Notes: a model not told the origin generated them from the sequence alone. A DNA stretch of 64,000 bases from Bacillus tianshenii (GCA_020524525.2 CP129018.1:2360115-2424114); one strand, 5' to 3'; counted from the stretch's first letter, positions 35,449 through 43,795 are shown. Numbers and translations are program-made.

Positions 35449-37457
35449 TCATCTGCAGGCTGATACTTCTCGCAACACCTGCACTGTATAACTTCTTTAG
35501 CAGGTCCGTCCGGGTCACCTGGATACATCATAAAATGACCGCCAACATCATATGGCTCATCGAACGGCTTTGTAACACCGTCCATTTTTTCATGAGACTT
35601 TCGAGTACGCTTATCTCTTGTTGCTACCCATGTTTTTGTAAGTGGAATGCCAGTGGCTTGAGCGCCTGCGCGATTACCATAATTACTTGCGCCAATTACT
35701 TCGGTTCGAGCAATGCGTATCGCTCGATATTTATCGAAGTCTTCATACTTTCGCTCAATATTTTTGGCAATTTCCTGTGTGCTTAATCTGTTGGCAACAC
35801 CATCACCAATAACGAATTTCAAAAGCTCAATTGTGTATTCACTAATCCCTACTACCTCTTGCGCTACAATATCCGCAATGTAAGCCTGGATAAAGCTATT
35901 CTGCTCTTCAAAAAGCATAGCAAACGGGTTGAGCTTCACCTCAATATCTCCTGCAGCCTTTTTCAAATTGGTAAAGGAATCACTTCCAAATTCTTCAGTG
36001 ACCGCAAGCCACACCGCTTTCAGTGTCTTCTGCCATTCAGTAGCTTGACTCTGCAGTATCTCTTCAACCCCATCTTGGCCTAATTTTTTATAAGCAGCTA
36101 CAACCGTTTTCTTTTCAGCTTCAAACCTTTTCTTCACCTGCCTTTCAGCTGCTTTTATGAAAGGTCGCCTTCGCCTTTCGAAAGATTGGAAGTATCGGTC
36201 ATTTGACTTTTGTTCGAAACTTTTTTCTTCATCACCTTCAGGAATATCAGTTTGATCATCAGGCGCATCTTCTCCCTCTGGGATAACACTTGCAGGAACT
36301 AATCGCACATTCCCGCCTTCAATCGCTTCATACCCAGCTGCTTCTCTTGCTTCGTTTATTTTTAGCCAACCGGCTGCCACTGCCTTATTATTTCGCTCGT
36401 AAACAGCATCTCGGTTTTCTTGAAGGGCTTCAACACGATCGGTGTCTACGGCAAGGAATAAGTTTTCTCCAAATTGAGGTGCCAGTTCATTATTCATTTT
36501 AGAAATTACTTTATTGAATACCGGAAGAACTGTTTCTTCATAAAAAGCACGCCTTGCCTCTTGGTAATTCGAATAGGTGGCATGCTCTTTATCTCCTACA
36601 ATTTCAGGAGGAACACCAAAAGCCGCACATATCTCAGTGCGGCTCAATTTTTTTGATTGTATAAAATCCATATCTTTAGGATTAATTCCAATTTCTTGCC
36701 ATTTCACACCACCATGCATCAAAAGGGCTTTTCCTGCATTTTTGATACCTGTATAGCTAGCATTAATCTTTGACATCATACGATTATATTGAGTATCATT
36801 CAAAGGCTCTTCATGTATCCAGGCTCCACTAGGACGTCCACTGTTCTGTAATAACGAAGCATTCCACGCGTTTGCTGCGTTATCTTGATCAATTCCACGT
36901 GCTGCCACTTGTATTGGAGACCACCCATAAAAATCCTCTAAAGGCGCAAAAAATTTAGTATGCATTACCTTTTCACTAGGAATTAAGATTTCTTCTCCGT
37001 TAGCCTGGTACAAATAAGAACCAATATATTTTTCTAGATGAGGGACAACACTTGTCCTATCAGGCCTTAGTAGCCATAATTCTCTTGATGGTCCTTTATT
37101 CGGTCCGTTCATCTCCACATAACTGTTTCCAGAAAGCATTTGAAAAGCAACCCACGCTTCAAAAAATTCTTGACCACTCTGTATAGCATTAGGTTTTTTC
37201 AATAAATCTAGCAATACATGTTGTTCAATTTCAGTTAACTCCTTACCTTTCTTTTCATAAAGAATAATAGGTAGGTATGATGCTGATTGAGCAATTGCCA
37301 TGACACATCGATAAACCCAAATATTCCTTTGAAAACCCTCTTCAGCTAACTTTTCAAATCGTTGGGGTGTCCAAATAGGTTGCCCAACATACATGCTGAC
37401 AATTGCTCGCTGCACTGCCTGAGATTTCATTAACCACTTGCTAATAAAATTCAACAA
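35445..37457 (-). CDS. Portal protein fused to Mu F-like head morphogenesis domain
   Basis: Residues 1 to about 400 are an HK97-type portal (QSGQEFFEAWVAFQMLSGNS; KKLSRTEICAAFGVPPEIVG), the dodecameric ring through which DNA passes. Residues about 430-670 match Mu protein F/minor head proteins: SEYTIELLKF, YRAIRIARTEVIGASNYGNR, TWVATRDKRTRKSHEKMDG and IQCRCCEKY. In most phages these are two genes; here one 670-residue frame holds both with an acidic linker (EGEDAPDDQTDIPEGDEE). Confidence 0.92.
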   Translation of the reverse strand: MLNFISKWLMKSQAVQRAIVSMYVGQPIWTPQRFEKLAEEGFQRNIWVYRCVMAIAQSASYLPIILYEKKGKELTEIEQHVLLDLLKKPNAIQSGQEFFEAWVAFQMLSGNSYVEMNGPNKGPSRELWLLRPDRTSVVPHLEKYIGSYLYQANGEEILIPSEKVMHTKFFAPLEDFYGWSPIQVAARGIDQDNAANAWNASLLQNSGRPSGAWIHEEPLNDTQYNRMMSKINASYTGIKNAGKALLMHGGVKWQEIGINPKDMDFIQSKKLSRTEICAAFGVPPEIVGDKEHATYSNYQEARRAFYEETVLPVFNKVISKMNNELAPQFGENLFLAVDTDRVEALQENRDAVYERNNKAVAAGWLKINEAREAAGYEAIEGGNVRLVPASVIPEGEDAPDDQTDIPEGDEEKSFEQKSNDRYFQSFERRRRPFIKAAERQVKKRFEAEKKTVVAAYKKLGQDGVEEILQSQATEWQKTLKAVWLAVTEEFGSDSFTNLKKAAGDIEVKLNPFAMLFEEQNSFIQAYIADIVAQEVVGISEYTIELLKFVIGDGVANRLSTQEIAKNIERKYEDFDKYRAIRIARTEVIGASNYGNRAGAQATGIPLTKTWVATRDKRTRKSHEKMDGVTKPFDEPYDVGGHFMMYPGDPDGPAKEVIQCRCCEKYQPADE

Positions 37458-37469
37458 CTATCACCTCCT

Positions 37470-38753
37470 CTATAACCCATGAGTGTAAATGCCATAACGT
37501 TCAGCATCCATTGCATGGTCATTCTTTTTGACCGGCTTATCTTCGCCACGTTCAGCAGCCTTCTCATCCCAAACATAGGAATAACGTTCTCTAATTAAAT
37601 TTTTGCAACTTTTATGAGTGTAATTACGACCTTCAGAAATTGTAGTCGCAACATTTCTTATCCCATCTACTACACTATTTTTTGCTTTACGAACCATGAG
37701 TTTGCCATGCAAATGTATTTGAGCAATGAAAGATGCTGCAGAAGGGTCAATAATTACCATATCGGTGTATCCTTCACAAAAGGCTTCTAAGTCTTCATAG
37801 TACTCTCCATCGGTTTTTTGCTTACCTTTATTCCGACCATCATAATAATATTCTTTCAAGTTATAAAAGGTCGGAATACCCTCTTTATCGTAATAAATCC
37901 CTTGCAAGATAAATGCTGTAGGGTTCTGGGTTCCATAATCGATTGTAACTTGGTACTCATGAATTTCTTTCGGCCATTCATTTATGACATGCTCCTCTTC
38001 CTTCCACATATCATAAATGACACCCTCAGCTAAAACCCATAGGCCGAGAATGTAACGCTTAAAGAAAACACCGCTGTACATTCGCCGATAGCGCGCTTTC
38101 ACCTTTTCAGAAAGAGACAGATTGTCATCCATCGTAAAATGTAAATGCAGCATGTTCTTTTCTTTCAGCTTATCCAGCCACTCTAACTTGAACCAATGGT
38201 ATGGACCCGCAGGGTTACAGTTAAACCATAGCTTTGAACTTTCAACTGAACACCGAGCAGTAGCTTGGTCCACAAAACTTTTTGGCATTAAAGCAGCTTC
38301 ATCAAAGAACATGCCAGCAAGAGTAATTCCTTGGATAAGGTCTTGCGAGGACTCATCTTTCCCGCCAAATAAATAAAAGTAATTAACTTTCCCTTTAAAA
38401 GTAATTGTTAAGTAGTTATCTGCACGATGGTCTTTTACTTTATATCCCCGGGAACGTAGCATGCGCTTTAAAGGGGTAATCACATTCCGGCGCAAAGCAC
38501 CGATTGTCTTACCAGACATTCCGAGATTTTCTTCATGGAACGTCTCCATACCCCACATCACATAAGACAAGGACATGACAACCGTTTTGCCTGCACGAAC
38601 GGAACCATCACATATAATACCGTCTTTCTCTTGATGTGGTGAATCATCACGCCACCAGGTCAATACTTTGAGCTGCTTTTTACTAAAAGGTTTAAATTGA
38701 AAAGGCGCAGGCTTTTTCTTTCTTCTCATCATGAAAGACACTTTATTACTCAT
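37470..38753 (-). CDS. Terminase large subunit (PBSX family)
   Basis: DNA-packaging motor: an N-terminal ATPase with Walker A GSVRAGKT and Walker B FDEAAL, and a C-terminal RNase H-like nuclease with TIDYGTQNPTAF and MVIIDPSA acidic motifs. The last motif, NDHAMDAERYGI, is typical of XtmB-type enzymes. I start at the ATG at 38753, overlapping the small-subunit stop, giving 427 aa like PBSX XtmB; an upstream start at 38792 would overlap more. Confidence 0.94.
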   Translation of the reverse strand: MSNKVSFMMRRKKKPAPFQFKPFSKKQLKVLTWWRDDSPHQEKDGIICDGSVRAGKTVVMSLSYVMWGMETFHEENLGMSGKTIGALRRNVITPLKRMLRSRGYKVKDHRADNYLTITFKGKVNYFYLFGGKDESSQDLIQGITLAGMFFDEAALMPKSFVDQATARCSVESSKLWFNCNPAGPYHWFKLEWLDKLKEKNMLHLHFTMDDNLSLSEKVKARYRRMYSGVFFKRYILGLWVLAEGVIYDMWKEEEHVINEWPKEIHEYQVTIDYGTQNPTAFILQGIYYDKEGIPTFYNLKEYYYDGRNKGKQKTDGEYYEDLEAFCEGYTDMVIIDPSAASFIAQIHLHGKLMVRKAKNSVVDGIRNVATTISEGRNYTHKSCKNLIRERYSYVWDEKAAERGEDKPVKKNDHAMDAERYGIYTHGL

Positions 38754-39630
38754 CAGTGTCTTCATCTGACCACACCTCAACTGTTGTAGCATTCAATGCA
38801 TCAATAAATCCGTCATCATCATACTCAACCAGTTCTTCAGAATTCCTAGTTTGCTCAATTTGCAAACGTGTCTGTTCAAGCGTTCTCTTATGTTCAAACA
38901 CTTCTTCCATTTCATGTTTCAGCTTAATGGCTTTTAGCTTCTTATCCTGCACTCGAGTCAGCGCCTCTTCAATACGCAGAATATCATCGATAACGCGGTA
39001 TTCTGTTTCTTCAACTTCTGTAATAACCAATTGCTCCTTAACACGAGGGACCACTTTCTTATCGCCTGTCTTTTCATCCACTACCTCAACAGGCTCTTTG
39101 ACAGCCTTACGTTCCTGTAGAACGCGCTTTTGTTTCTCAGTAAGGCCATTCATTAAGTCTTGAATACGCTTGAGCATGCGCCGTTCTCGCAGGCTTAACA
39201 GACGTATATTTTCTTCAAGCTGCAGTCGTGGTCCTGTATCGATAGCAAAGAACATTGTTTGCTCTTCTTCATCCAGGACATCCAGATAAATCGTTTCAAA
39301 CTCACCTGTCACCACTGCATTCTTGTTCTTCTGAGGTGCCCCGCCTCCTGGGTTTCCTAGTGCATTCTTATTGCCTTTGGGCGCTCCGCCGTTATTGCCT
39401 TTTGCATTCTTGTTACCCTTTGGGGCGCCACCTTTTCTCTTACGTTTATTTGCAGTACTACAATCATTTTTTTGCAGTACTGCATTCCATTTATCGCGTG
39501 ACTTCCATGATGAGATTGTCTTTTCTTTCTCTCCAAGAATTTCTGCGATTTTTCTGTTTGTGATATTTCCATTGTGTTCTTTAAAAAGTTCAAACGCCTT
39601 GTCACGATTTGGATTCCTTGGTCTTGGCAC
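38746..39630 (-). CDS. Terminase small subunit (PBSX XtmA-like)
   Basis: Recognises viral DNA and recruits the large subunit. The N-terminal HTH reads ITNRKIAEILGEKEKTISSW. It is followed by an unusual low-complexity stretch with three copies of GGAPKGNKNA-like repeats (residues about 67-105), typical of PBSX-type small terminases. Coiled coils and an acidic tail follow. Length 294 aa. Confidence 0.92.
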   Translation of the reverse strand: MPRPRNPNRDKAFELFKEHNGNITNRKIAEILGEKEKTISSWKSRDKWNAVLQKNDCSTANKRKRKGGAPKGNKNAKGNNGGAPKGNKNALGNPGGGAPQKNKNAVVTGEFETIYLDVLDEEEQTMFFAIDTGPRLQLEENIRLLSLRERRMLKRIQDLMNGLTEKQKRVLQERKAVKEPVEVVDEKTGDKKVVPRVKEQLVITEVEETEYRVIDDILRIEEALTRVQDKKLKAIKLKHEMEEVFEHKRTLEQTRLQIEQTRNSEELVEYDDDGFIDALNATTVEVWSDEDTDE

Positions 39631-39673
39631 TACATCTCACCCACCTCCCGAAAGAGCTTATGTTGAGTTTGTT

Positions 39674-39922
39674 TTATAGATCATCCTTCTGAAGCTCCAA
39701 GTCAATCTCGATAAGTTTCTTTAAGTCATCAACTGACTTAATTTCAATGCGCCCATCTTGGAAGTCTTTAACCCAGCGAGCAATCCCGGCTTGGATGATA
39801 CGGCGATACTTTTCTTTGGATTCAAGTATGCTTTCTATGGTTTCAACTTCATATTCAAGTAAGAGTTGTTCTTGGTCATCATCATTAAAGGAACATTTGT
39901 TCTTATTTTTCATTGTATGCAC
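39674..39922 (-). CDS. Hypothetical protein upstream of terminase, 82 aa
   Basis: Not recognised. Charged and helical (EQLLLEYEVETIESILESKE), possibly a small DNA-associated protein. ATGs at 39922 and 39913 are both possible. It lies between the nested inverted repeat at 39920-40010 and terS. Confidence 0.6.
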   Translation of the reverse strand: MHTMKNKNKCSFNDDDQEQLLLEYEVETIESILESKEKYRRIIQAGIARWVKDFQDGRIEIKSVDDLKKLIEIDLELQKDDL

Positions 39923-40010
39923 CCCTGACTTGAATTAAAATAGTCATAAGATAGTGGAGCACATTCCTATTCAGCGGCCGCGGTGAGTCCACTATCTTTT
40001 TCCAGGGGTG
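39920..40010. repeat. Nested inverted repeat beside the terminase genes (possible packaging site)
   Basis: Outer arms CACCCCTG (39920-39927) and CAGGGGTG (40003-40010), inner arms AGATAGTGGA (39949-39958) and TCCACTATCT (39988-39997), and an 8-bp palindrome GCGGCCGC (39974-39981) at the centre. All arms are perfect. Such GC-rich symmetrical sites next to terS can be cos or pac. On the plus strand the inner hairpin is followed by TTTTTCC and could also terminate transcription. Confidence 0.6.
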
Positions 40011-40026
40011 TCTGGTTAAACAATTG

Positions 40027-40056
40027 GGAGGGCGTTGCAACGTCCTCCTTTTTTAT
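40027..40056 (+). terminator. Plus-strand terminator-like palindrome
   Basis: A 22-nt near-perfect palindrome (GGAGGGCGTTGCAACGTCCTCC) with a T-run only on the plus-strand side. Neighbouring genes are all on the minus strand, so its orientation is unexpected. Confidence 0.6.
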
Positions 40057-40064
40057 AGCATGTT

Positions 40065-41354
40065 TTATGCTGCTTGCTTCCGATGTATCAGCACCGGCTC
40101 TTCGCCAGTCATCTCATAGAAACGCTTTTTAATGACATCACAAAAAACCAGATCCAATTCCATCGTCCGGCAAATTCGATTCATTTGTTCACATGTCATT
40201 AGCGTTGAACCACTACCACCAAAGAAATCAATTACAATGTCACCTTTTTTACTGCTGTTTCCAATTGGAATGGCCAACAGCTCTAAAGGTTTTTGAGTTG
40301 GATGCACATACTTCGTAACATCTCCTCGAGACACTTCCCATACTGTTGCTGGTTCTGGGTTTTCAACCTGCAATCCTGATTTCCAAACGGTGGTCTGCTT
40401 TCTATCCCCATACCAAGCTGGCGACTTGCCCTTTAAATGAGCATAAAAAACAGGCTCATGTTGAAAGCGATACTGAGCCCAGCCATATGATGCAGCGTTT
40501 TTCACCCAAATACATTGGGTTCTTACAGTAATACTCGCAGCATTCATATTATTCTCAAATTCCCGTTGATAAGAGGAACCATGAAAAACATAAATAGCTG
40601 CTTTTGTATCCATGATGCTTTTATAATTTTCAAAGACTGCTTTCAAAAAATCATTAAACTCTTCATCACTCATATCATCATTTTGAATCTTTCCTCTACC
40701 TGAGGAATTAAGCTCTTTAGATTCACTTTCAACTGCAACGTTATATGGCGGGTCCGTAACAATTAAATTGGCTTTATCCCCTCTCATTAGTTGTTTTACA
40801 TCTGATAGCTTTGTCGCGTCTCCACAAACAAGTAGATGCCGGCCCAACTTCCATACATCCCCATATTGGGTTTCTGCTTCCTGAATTTCATCTAATGCTT
40901 CCTGGACATCAAATTCATCTTCTTCAACCGGTTCCTCAATTTCTGTATCTGTTTCCAACCCATTGAGTAATTGATCAAGTTCATCCTTTTGATAACCTGT
41001 CTGTACAGAAATTTCGTCCAAAGAAAAGTGCGCTGTTAGTTCTTCTAACAGCGCACTTAACATTTCTTCATTTGTTTGACCACGTAAATGACTAAGACTG
41101 ATATTGAGCAGTTTTGCTTCTTCGTCAGTCGTTTCCACAATGACACAAGTAATTTCTTTTAAGCCAGCTTCTTTAGCAGCTCGCCAACGCTTTTCACCTT
41201 TGATAATGGTCATATCGTTTCGGACTAAAATAGGTTGAAGTACACCGTACCTTCGGATGCTTTCAACTAATGAATGATAGATATCCTTCTCCATGGTGTT
41301 TGGGTTCCATGTAGTGTTTTGAAGCTTTTTTAACGTTACATTCTCTATTCGCAC
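40065..41354 (-). CDS. ParB-domain / DNA N6-adenine or N4-cytosine methyltransferase fusion
   Basis: Residues 1 to about 100 form a ParB/Spo0J-type nuclease-like domain (VLVRNDMTIIKGEKRWRAAK is a close variant of the GERR motif). Residues about 150-425 form a beta-order methyltransferase: catalytic DPPY (TDPPYNVAVES) comes before the SAM-binding FGGSGST. HPTQKPLELL is also typical. Such fusions are common in prophages and may protect phage DNA from host restriction; no cognate endonuclease lies next to it. Confidence 0.92.
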   Translation of the reverse strand: MRIENVTLKKLQNTTWNPNTMEKDIYHSLVESIRRYGVLQPILVRNDMTIIKGEKRWRAAKEAGLKEITCVIVETTDEEAKLLNISLSHLRGQTNEEMLSALLEELTAHFSLDEISVQTGYQKDELDQLLNGLETDTEIEEPVEEDEFDVQEALDEIQEAETQYGDVWKLGRHLLVCGDATKLSDVKQLMRGDKANLIVTDPPYNVAVESESKELNSSGRGKIQNDDMSDEEFNDFLKAVFENYKSIMDTKAAIYVFHGSSYQREFENNMNAASITVRTQCIWVKNAASYGWAQYRFQHEPVFYAHLKGKSPAWYGDRKQTTVWKSGLQVENPEPATVWEVSRGDVTKYVHPTQKPLELLAIPIGNSSKKGDIVIDFFGGSGSTLMTCEQMNRICRTMELDLVFCDVIKKRFYEMTGEEPVLIHRKQAA

Positions 41355-41408
41355 TGCAATAGTCCCCTTTGCTATTTCTTGAGTTATGTTAGCTTTGGAG
41401 CCAAAGAA

Positions 41409-41431
41409 AAAGCACCACGATGGGTGCTGTT
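41409..41431 (-). terminator. Rho-independent terminator
   Basis: Minus-strand AGCACC-CATCGT-GGTGCT followed by TTTTTCTTT, just after the stop of the 41434-41724 gene. Confidence 0.85.
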
Positions 41432-41433
41432 AA

Positions 41434-41724
41434 TCAGTCCTTATATGTATTAAGATAATCAATTTCAGACACAAGATAGATGTCTGGAATTACCTCATTA
41501 TCAAAACCAAGTACATGATGTATTGAAGCAATTCTATATTGTTGATTATATTTTAATTTACTTTTTCCGATATCATCACAAACCTTCTCGATTTGAGTCA
41601 TTAGTTCATTTGCTACTAAAACTACGTCACCTTTTTGTAATGGGTAGGCATAACTGACTTCCCCTACATGGTGATAACCTCCAGTTTCTCTCTTATAGCC
41701 AAGATAAATATTATATTTGTACAT
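41434..41724 (-). CDS. Hypothetical prophage protein, 96 aa
   Basis: Not recognised. A compact soluble protein with YNIYLGYKRETGGYHHVGEV and YPLQKGDVVLVANE, suggesting a small beta barrel such as an OB/SH3-like fold. The ATG at 41724 has AAAGGAG ahead. It is transcribed alone into a good terminator, downstream of the 41.7-42.6 kb gene-poor stretch. Confidence 0.65.
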   Translation of the reverse strand: MYKYNIYLGYKRETGGYHHVGEVSYAYPLQKGDVVLVANELMTQIEKVCDDIGKSKLKYNQQYRIASIHHVLGFDNEVIPDIYLVSEIDYLNTYKD

Positions 41725-41845
41725 TTAGTTCATCTCCTTTCTATGCCAACATTCGACAAAAGGAGATATTTTCCTTCACAAACACCAATAAAGCTTGTCC
41801 TCTAATGAACAAACTAATACTCTCCTCACTTTTTATGGCATACGC

Positions 41846-41874
41846 TTGATCCTTTGCTCATATCAATATATTAA
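41846..41874 (+). promoter_or_regulatory. Candidate sigma-A promoter on the plus strand
   Basis: TTGATC, 17 bp and TATTAA. It faces away from the surrounding minus-strand genes and would drive the 41899-42033 frame into two tandem terminators. The predicted 5' leader is very short. Confidence 0.5.
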
Positions 41875-41898
41875 TCCAAAAATCGGAGGGTGATATAA

Positions 41899-42033
41899 TT
41901 GAAGTGTAAATTTTCCAAAGAATTCGTTTTAGTTATTAGCAATAAGTCCTTCATTAGGTTGTATCTTTTTCATGAGGCGGGGGCACTAATCAGAGAAATA
42001 ATTGATAAATGGCCCATGCCCCCTTTTTATTAG
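41899..42033 (+). CDS. Possible 44-aa protein on the opposite strand
   Basis: A TTG preceded by the excellent ribosome site GGAGGGTGAT opens a 44-codon frame (start KCKFSKEFVLVISNKSF, end REIIDKWPMPPFY). It has its own promoter-like sequence and ends inside a terminator stem, so the unit looks self-contained. The peptide resembles nothing I know and is not clearly a membrane toxin. The alternative is that this is a small RNA whose coding look is chance. Confidence 0.4.
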   Translation: MKCKFSKEFVLVISNKSFIRLYLFHEAGALIREIIDKWPMPPFY

Positions 42034-42059
42034 AACCCCCTAATTTGGGGTTCTTTTTT
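41979..42059 (+). terminator. Tandem plus-strand terminators
   Basis: First GGGGGCA (41979-41985) with TGCCCCC (42017-42023) and TTTTT; then GAACCCC (42033-42039) with GGGGTTC (42047-42053) and TTTTTT. Both T-runs lie on the plus-strand side. Confidence 0.8.
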
Positions 42060-42124
42060 CATTTCTTAATACATCTTATTAAAGTAAATTATATATATTA
42101 CAAAAAATTTCATTTAATTTACTT

Positions 42125-42588
42125 ATGTCAACCATAAAATTTGTTGTTTTTCCATTCACCCGGAATCAAACCAAGCCCCCTTAAAGCTTATCTAGCCCAA
42201 GCGTGCAACCTTACACCATGAATGCATGATAAAATACCGCCATATCTTAATGCGTTGGAGGATTTCCACAGCTGCATTGATTAGCGGTTATTAGATAAAT
42301 TATTATGAAATTATTAAGAGATAGTCACATTCAGAAGGACTTTCACCTTCTCACCTCGTAGCCACCACCGCAATTCAGCGCTCAGAACTCCAGCTGCTCC
42401 TCCATAAACCGTACAGCCTTCCCGGTTCCGTAGATGTACCCGAGTACGTCTTGATAAGGAAGGCGACGCTTCTCCCAGAGTTTTTCCCTCTAAGAAAAGC
42501 TTACTTTTTTCATAAATTATATTAGTCCCCCATTTTATCCCTTGATTCCTCGGGGTTTTATCGAACATTAGTAAATTAAATGAAAAAC
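42125..42588 (-). ncRNA. Candidate large structured RNA in the late-control region
   Basis: About 460 bp without a convincing gene between the ArpU-type regulator and the tandem terminators. It is GC-richer than its flanks and, on the minus strand, full of local helices: CTTTTC/GAGAAG; GCCTTCC/GGGAAGGC with an inner GTAC-TCGG-GTAC; CAGC/GCTG; AGAAGG-TGAAAGT-CCTTCT inside GAGGTG/TATCTC; ACCGC/GCGGT enclosing AATGC/GCATT; and ATTCA/TGAAT. Phages of Firmicutes can encode large ornate RNAs (ROOL, GOLLD) near late genes. I cannot assign a class; a decayed group II intron is the main alternative. Ends are approximate. Confidence 0.4.
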
Positions 42589-42975
42589 CTATATGATACC
42601 GAGTGCTGTTGCTATTTGAAATATAGCCTGTTTTTTGACTGTGTAATATAAATCTTTATCAATACCCATTTCTATATAAACTGTGATATCTTTGACTCTT
42701 TCTGGACCGAGGTACTTTCTTTCAATTACTTCACGCTCCAAGGTGTCCAAAGACTTTTCCAATGCACGTTGCATTTGCCTATATTTTAATTTACATATAA
42801 CTTCTTCATCTTTTGAACGCATAGAAGGAAATAAACATGAAACTCCCTGTTCTTCAAGCTCCTTCTGGTTCTCCACGGCCACACGAATTGCTTTAAATAG
42901 CTTCAGTTCTGAAGCAACTTTACGACGGACTTCTTTCTCATCGATTTCTGGAAACAATGAAAGCTGAGCTGGCAT
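42589..42975 (-). CDS. ArpU-family late transcription regulator
   Basis: ArpU/RinA-type proteins switch on packaging and lysis genes. The 128-residue protein begins MPAQLSLFPEIDEKEVRRKV, the usual ArpU opening, with LEREVIERKYLGPERVKDIT and a C-terminal HTH-like VYIEMGIDKDLYYTVKKQA. It stands before the late genes with GGAGGAC as ribosome site. Binding sites cannot be placed. Confidence 0.88.
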   Translation of the reverse strand: MPAQLSLFPEIDEKEVRRKVASELKLFKAIRVAVENQKELEEQGVSCLFPSMRSKDEEVICKLKYRQMQRALEKSLDTLEREVIERKYLGPERVKDITVYIEMGIDKDLYYTVKKQAIFQIATALGII

Positions 42976-42987
42976 AGCTTGTCCTCC

Positions 42988-43116
42988 TTACTTGAATCGT
43001 TTTTCTTCTACATTGAACAAGTACTGCAGATATTTAGAGCGATGAACAGGTTGAAGTACTCCTGTGCGTTTATCTTGCCGATACTGGTTTACTTTCCAGC
43101 GAATAATGTATTTCAT
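42988..43116 (-). CDS. Small conserved-looking prophage protein, 42 aa
   Basis: ATG at 43116 follows AGAGGTGA; the frame encodes MKYIIRWKVNQYRQDKRTG and ends with LQYLFNVEEKRFK. It lies 12 bp before the ArpU-type gene in the same direction, in a close-packed block, so it is probably real although short. Very basic; no function assigned. Confidence 0.6.
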   Translation of the reverse strand: MKYIIRWKVNQYRQDKRTGVLQPVHRSKYLQYLFNVEEKRFK

Positions 43117-43134
43117 TTAATTCACCTCTTTGTG

Positions 43135-43194
43135 CAAAATAAAAGAGGACACTAATTAAGTGCTGCGTGTGCAGCTAGCTTAATCAGTGTCCTC
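43135..43194 (-). terminator. Long hairpin terminator ahead of the late-control genes
   Basis: GAGGACACT (43145-43153) pairs with AGTGTCCTC (43186-43194), with inner ATTAAG/CTTAAT and CTGC/GCAG helices and a 4-nt loop. Minus-strand reading is followed by TTTTATTTTG. It separates the nuclease genes from the ArpU block. Confidence 0.85.
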
Positions 43195-43225
43195 CAGTGG
43201 GCTGGTAGAACTTTAAACAGAAATA

Positions 43226-43795
43226 TTAATTTATGGCTAAAAGGTTCTTTTTCTTTAAGAATTGACAAATGTCTTCGTAATAAGGTAGGTCAGGATATAA
43301 TTGAAAAGTCCAATGCTCTTTCTTTAAAGCACTTTCTTCTGCATCAAGATGTTTGACCTTCTCTATCATTTCTAGCGGATTTCTCCCTTTATAATATAAA
43401 GGGTTTCTTGGATTTTTCTCATTTAATTCTTTCACATGTGCTCTATAATCTTCCTTAGTGCATTCATTCACCTTCATAAAATGACTAATTAACTCTTTTA
43501 TTCGCTCTTCTGAATTGCTTCTCAAAGCAGAATGATTAAAGTGTTTAATACTATGACAATTGTAGCACAAGCATTTAATGTTCTTAAGAATCAAAACCCG
43601 ACTTTCTTTATTAATTTTCCATTCTTCATGAGCTTGCAACTTTTCCTTATATCCACATACCATACACTCGTTGTTGTTTCTCCGATAAATTTCATACCTA
43701 ATTTTATCCCAAAGGCTTGCGGGGAGAACTTTCCTTAAATTTTTGCCTTGTACGTATAATGGCATATTCAAAGTAATTGATAATTTCAAATCCAT
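43226..43795 (-). CDS. HNH/zinc-finger nuclease-like protein, 189 aa
   Basis: The core has two zinc pairs and a His-rich middle: NNECMVCGYKEKLQAHEEW and NIKCLCYNCHSIKHF. This is the layout of HNH nucleases (C-x2-C, H, C-x2-C-H). The C-terminal half is helical and charged with no known domain. It is transcribed with the SRA-like/HNH gene 36 bp upstream and ends in the long terminator. A homing or DNA-processing nuclease is plausible; catalysis is not proven. Confidence 0.7.
   Translation of the reverse strand: MDLKLSITLNMPLYVQGKNLRKVLPASLWDKIRYEIYRRNNNECMVCGYKEKLQAHEEWKINKESRVLILKNIKCLCYNCHSIKHFNHSALRSNSEERIKELISHFMKVNECTKEDYRAHVKELNEKNPRNPLYYKGRNPLEMIEKVKHLDAEESALKKEHWTFQLYPDLPYYEDICQFLKKKNLLAIN

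Noticed and set aside
38756-39163. 135-codon Ser-rich plus-strand frame
   Set aside because: Antisense to the terminase small subunit; the Ser richness mirrors Glu/Gln/Arg codons on the other strand.
42125-42480. Group II intron remnant
   Set aside because: GGTGAAAGTCC and TGTACGGTTTATGGAGG recall intron core segments, but no domain V hairpin or reverse transcriptase is visible; kept only as an alternative.
42314-42568. 84-codon minus-strand frame in the 42.1-42.6 kb stretch
   Set aside because: No ribosome site and peptide composition dominated by the structured GC-rich sequence; better explained as RNA structure than as a gene.
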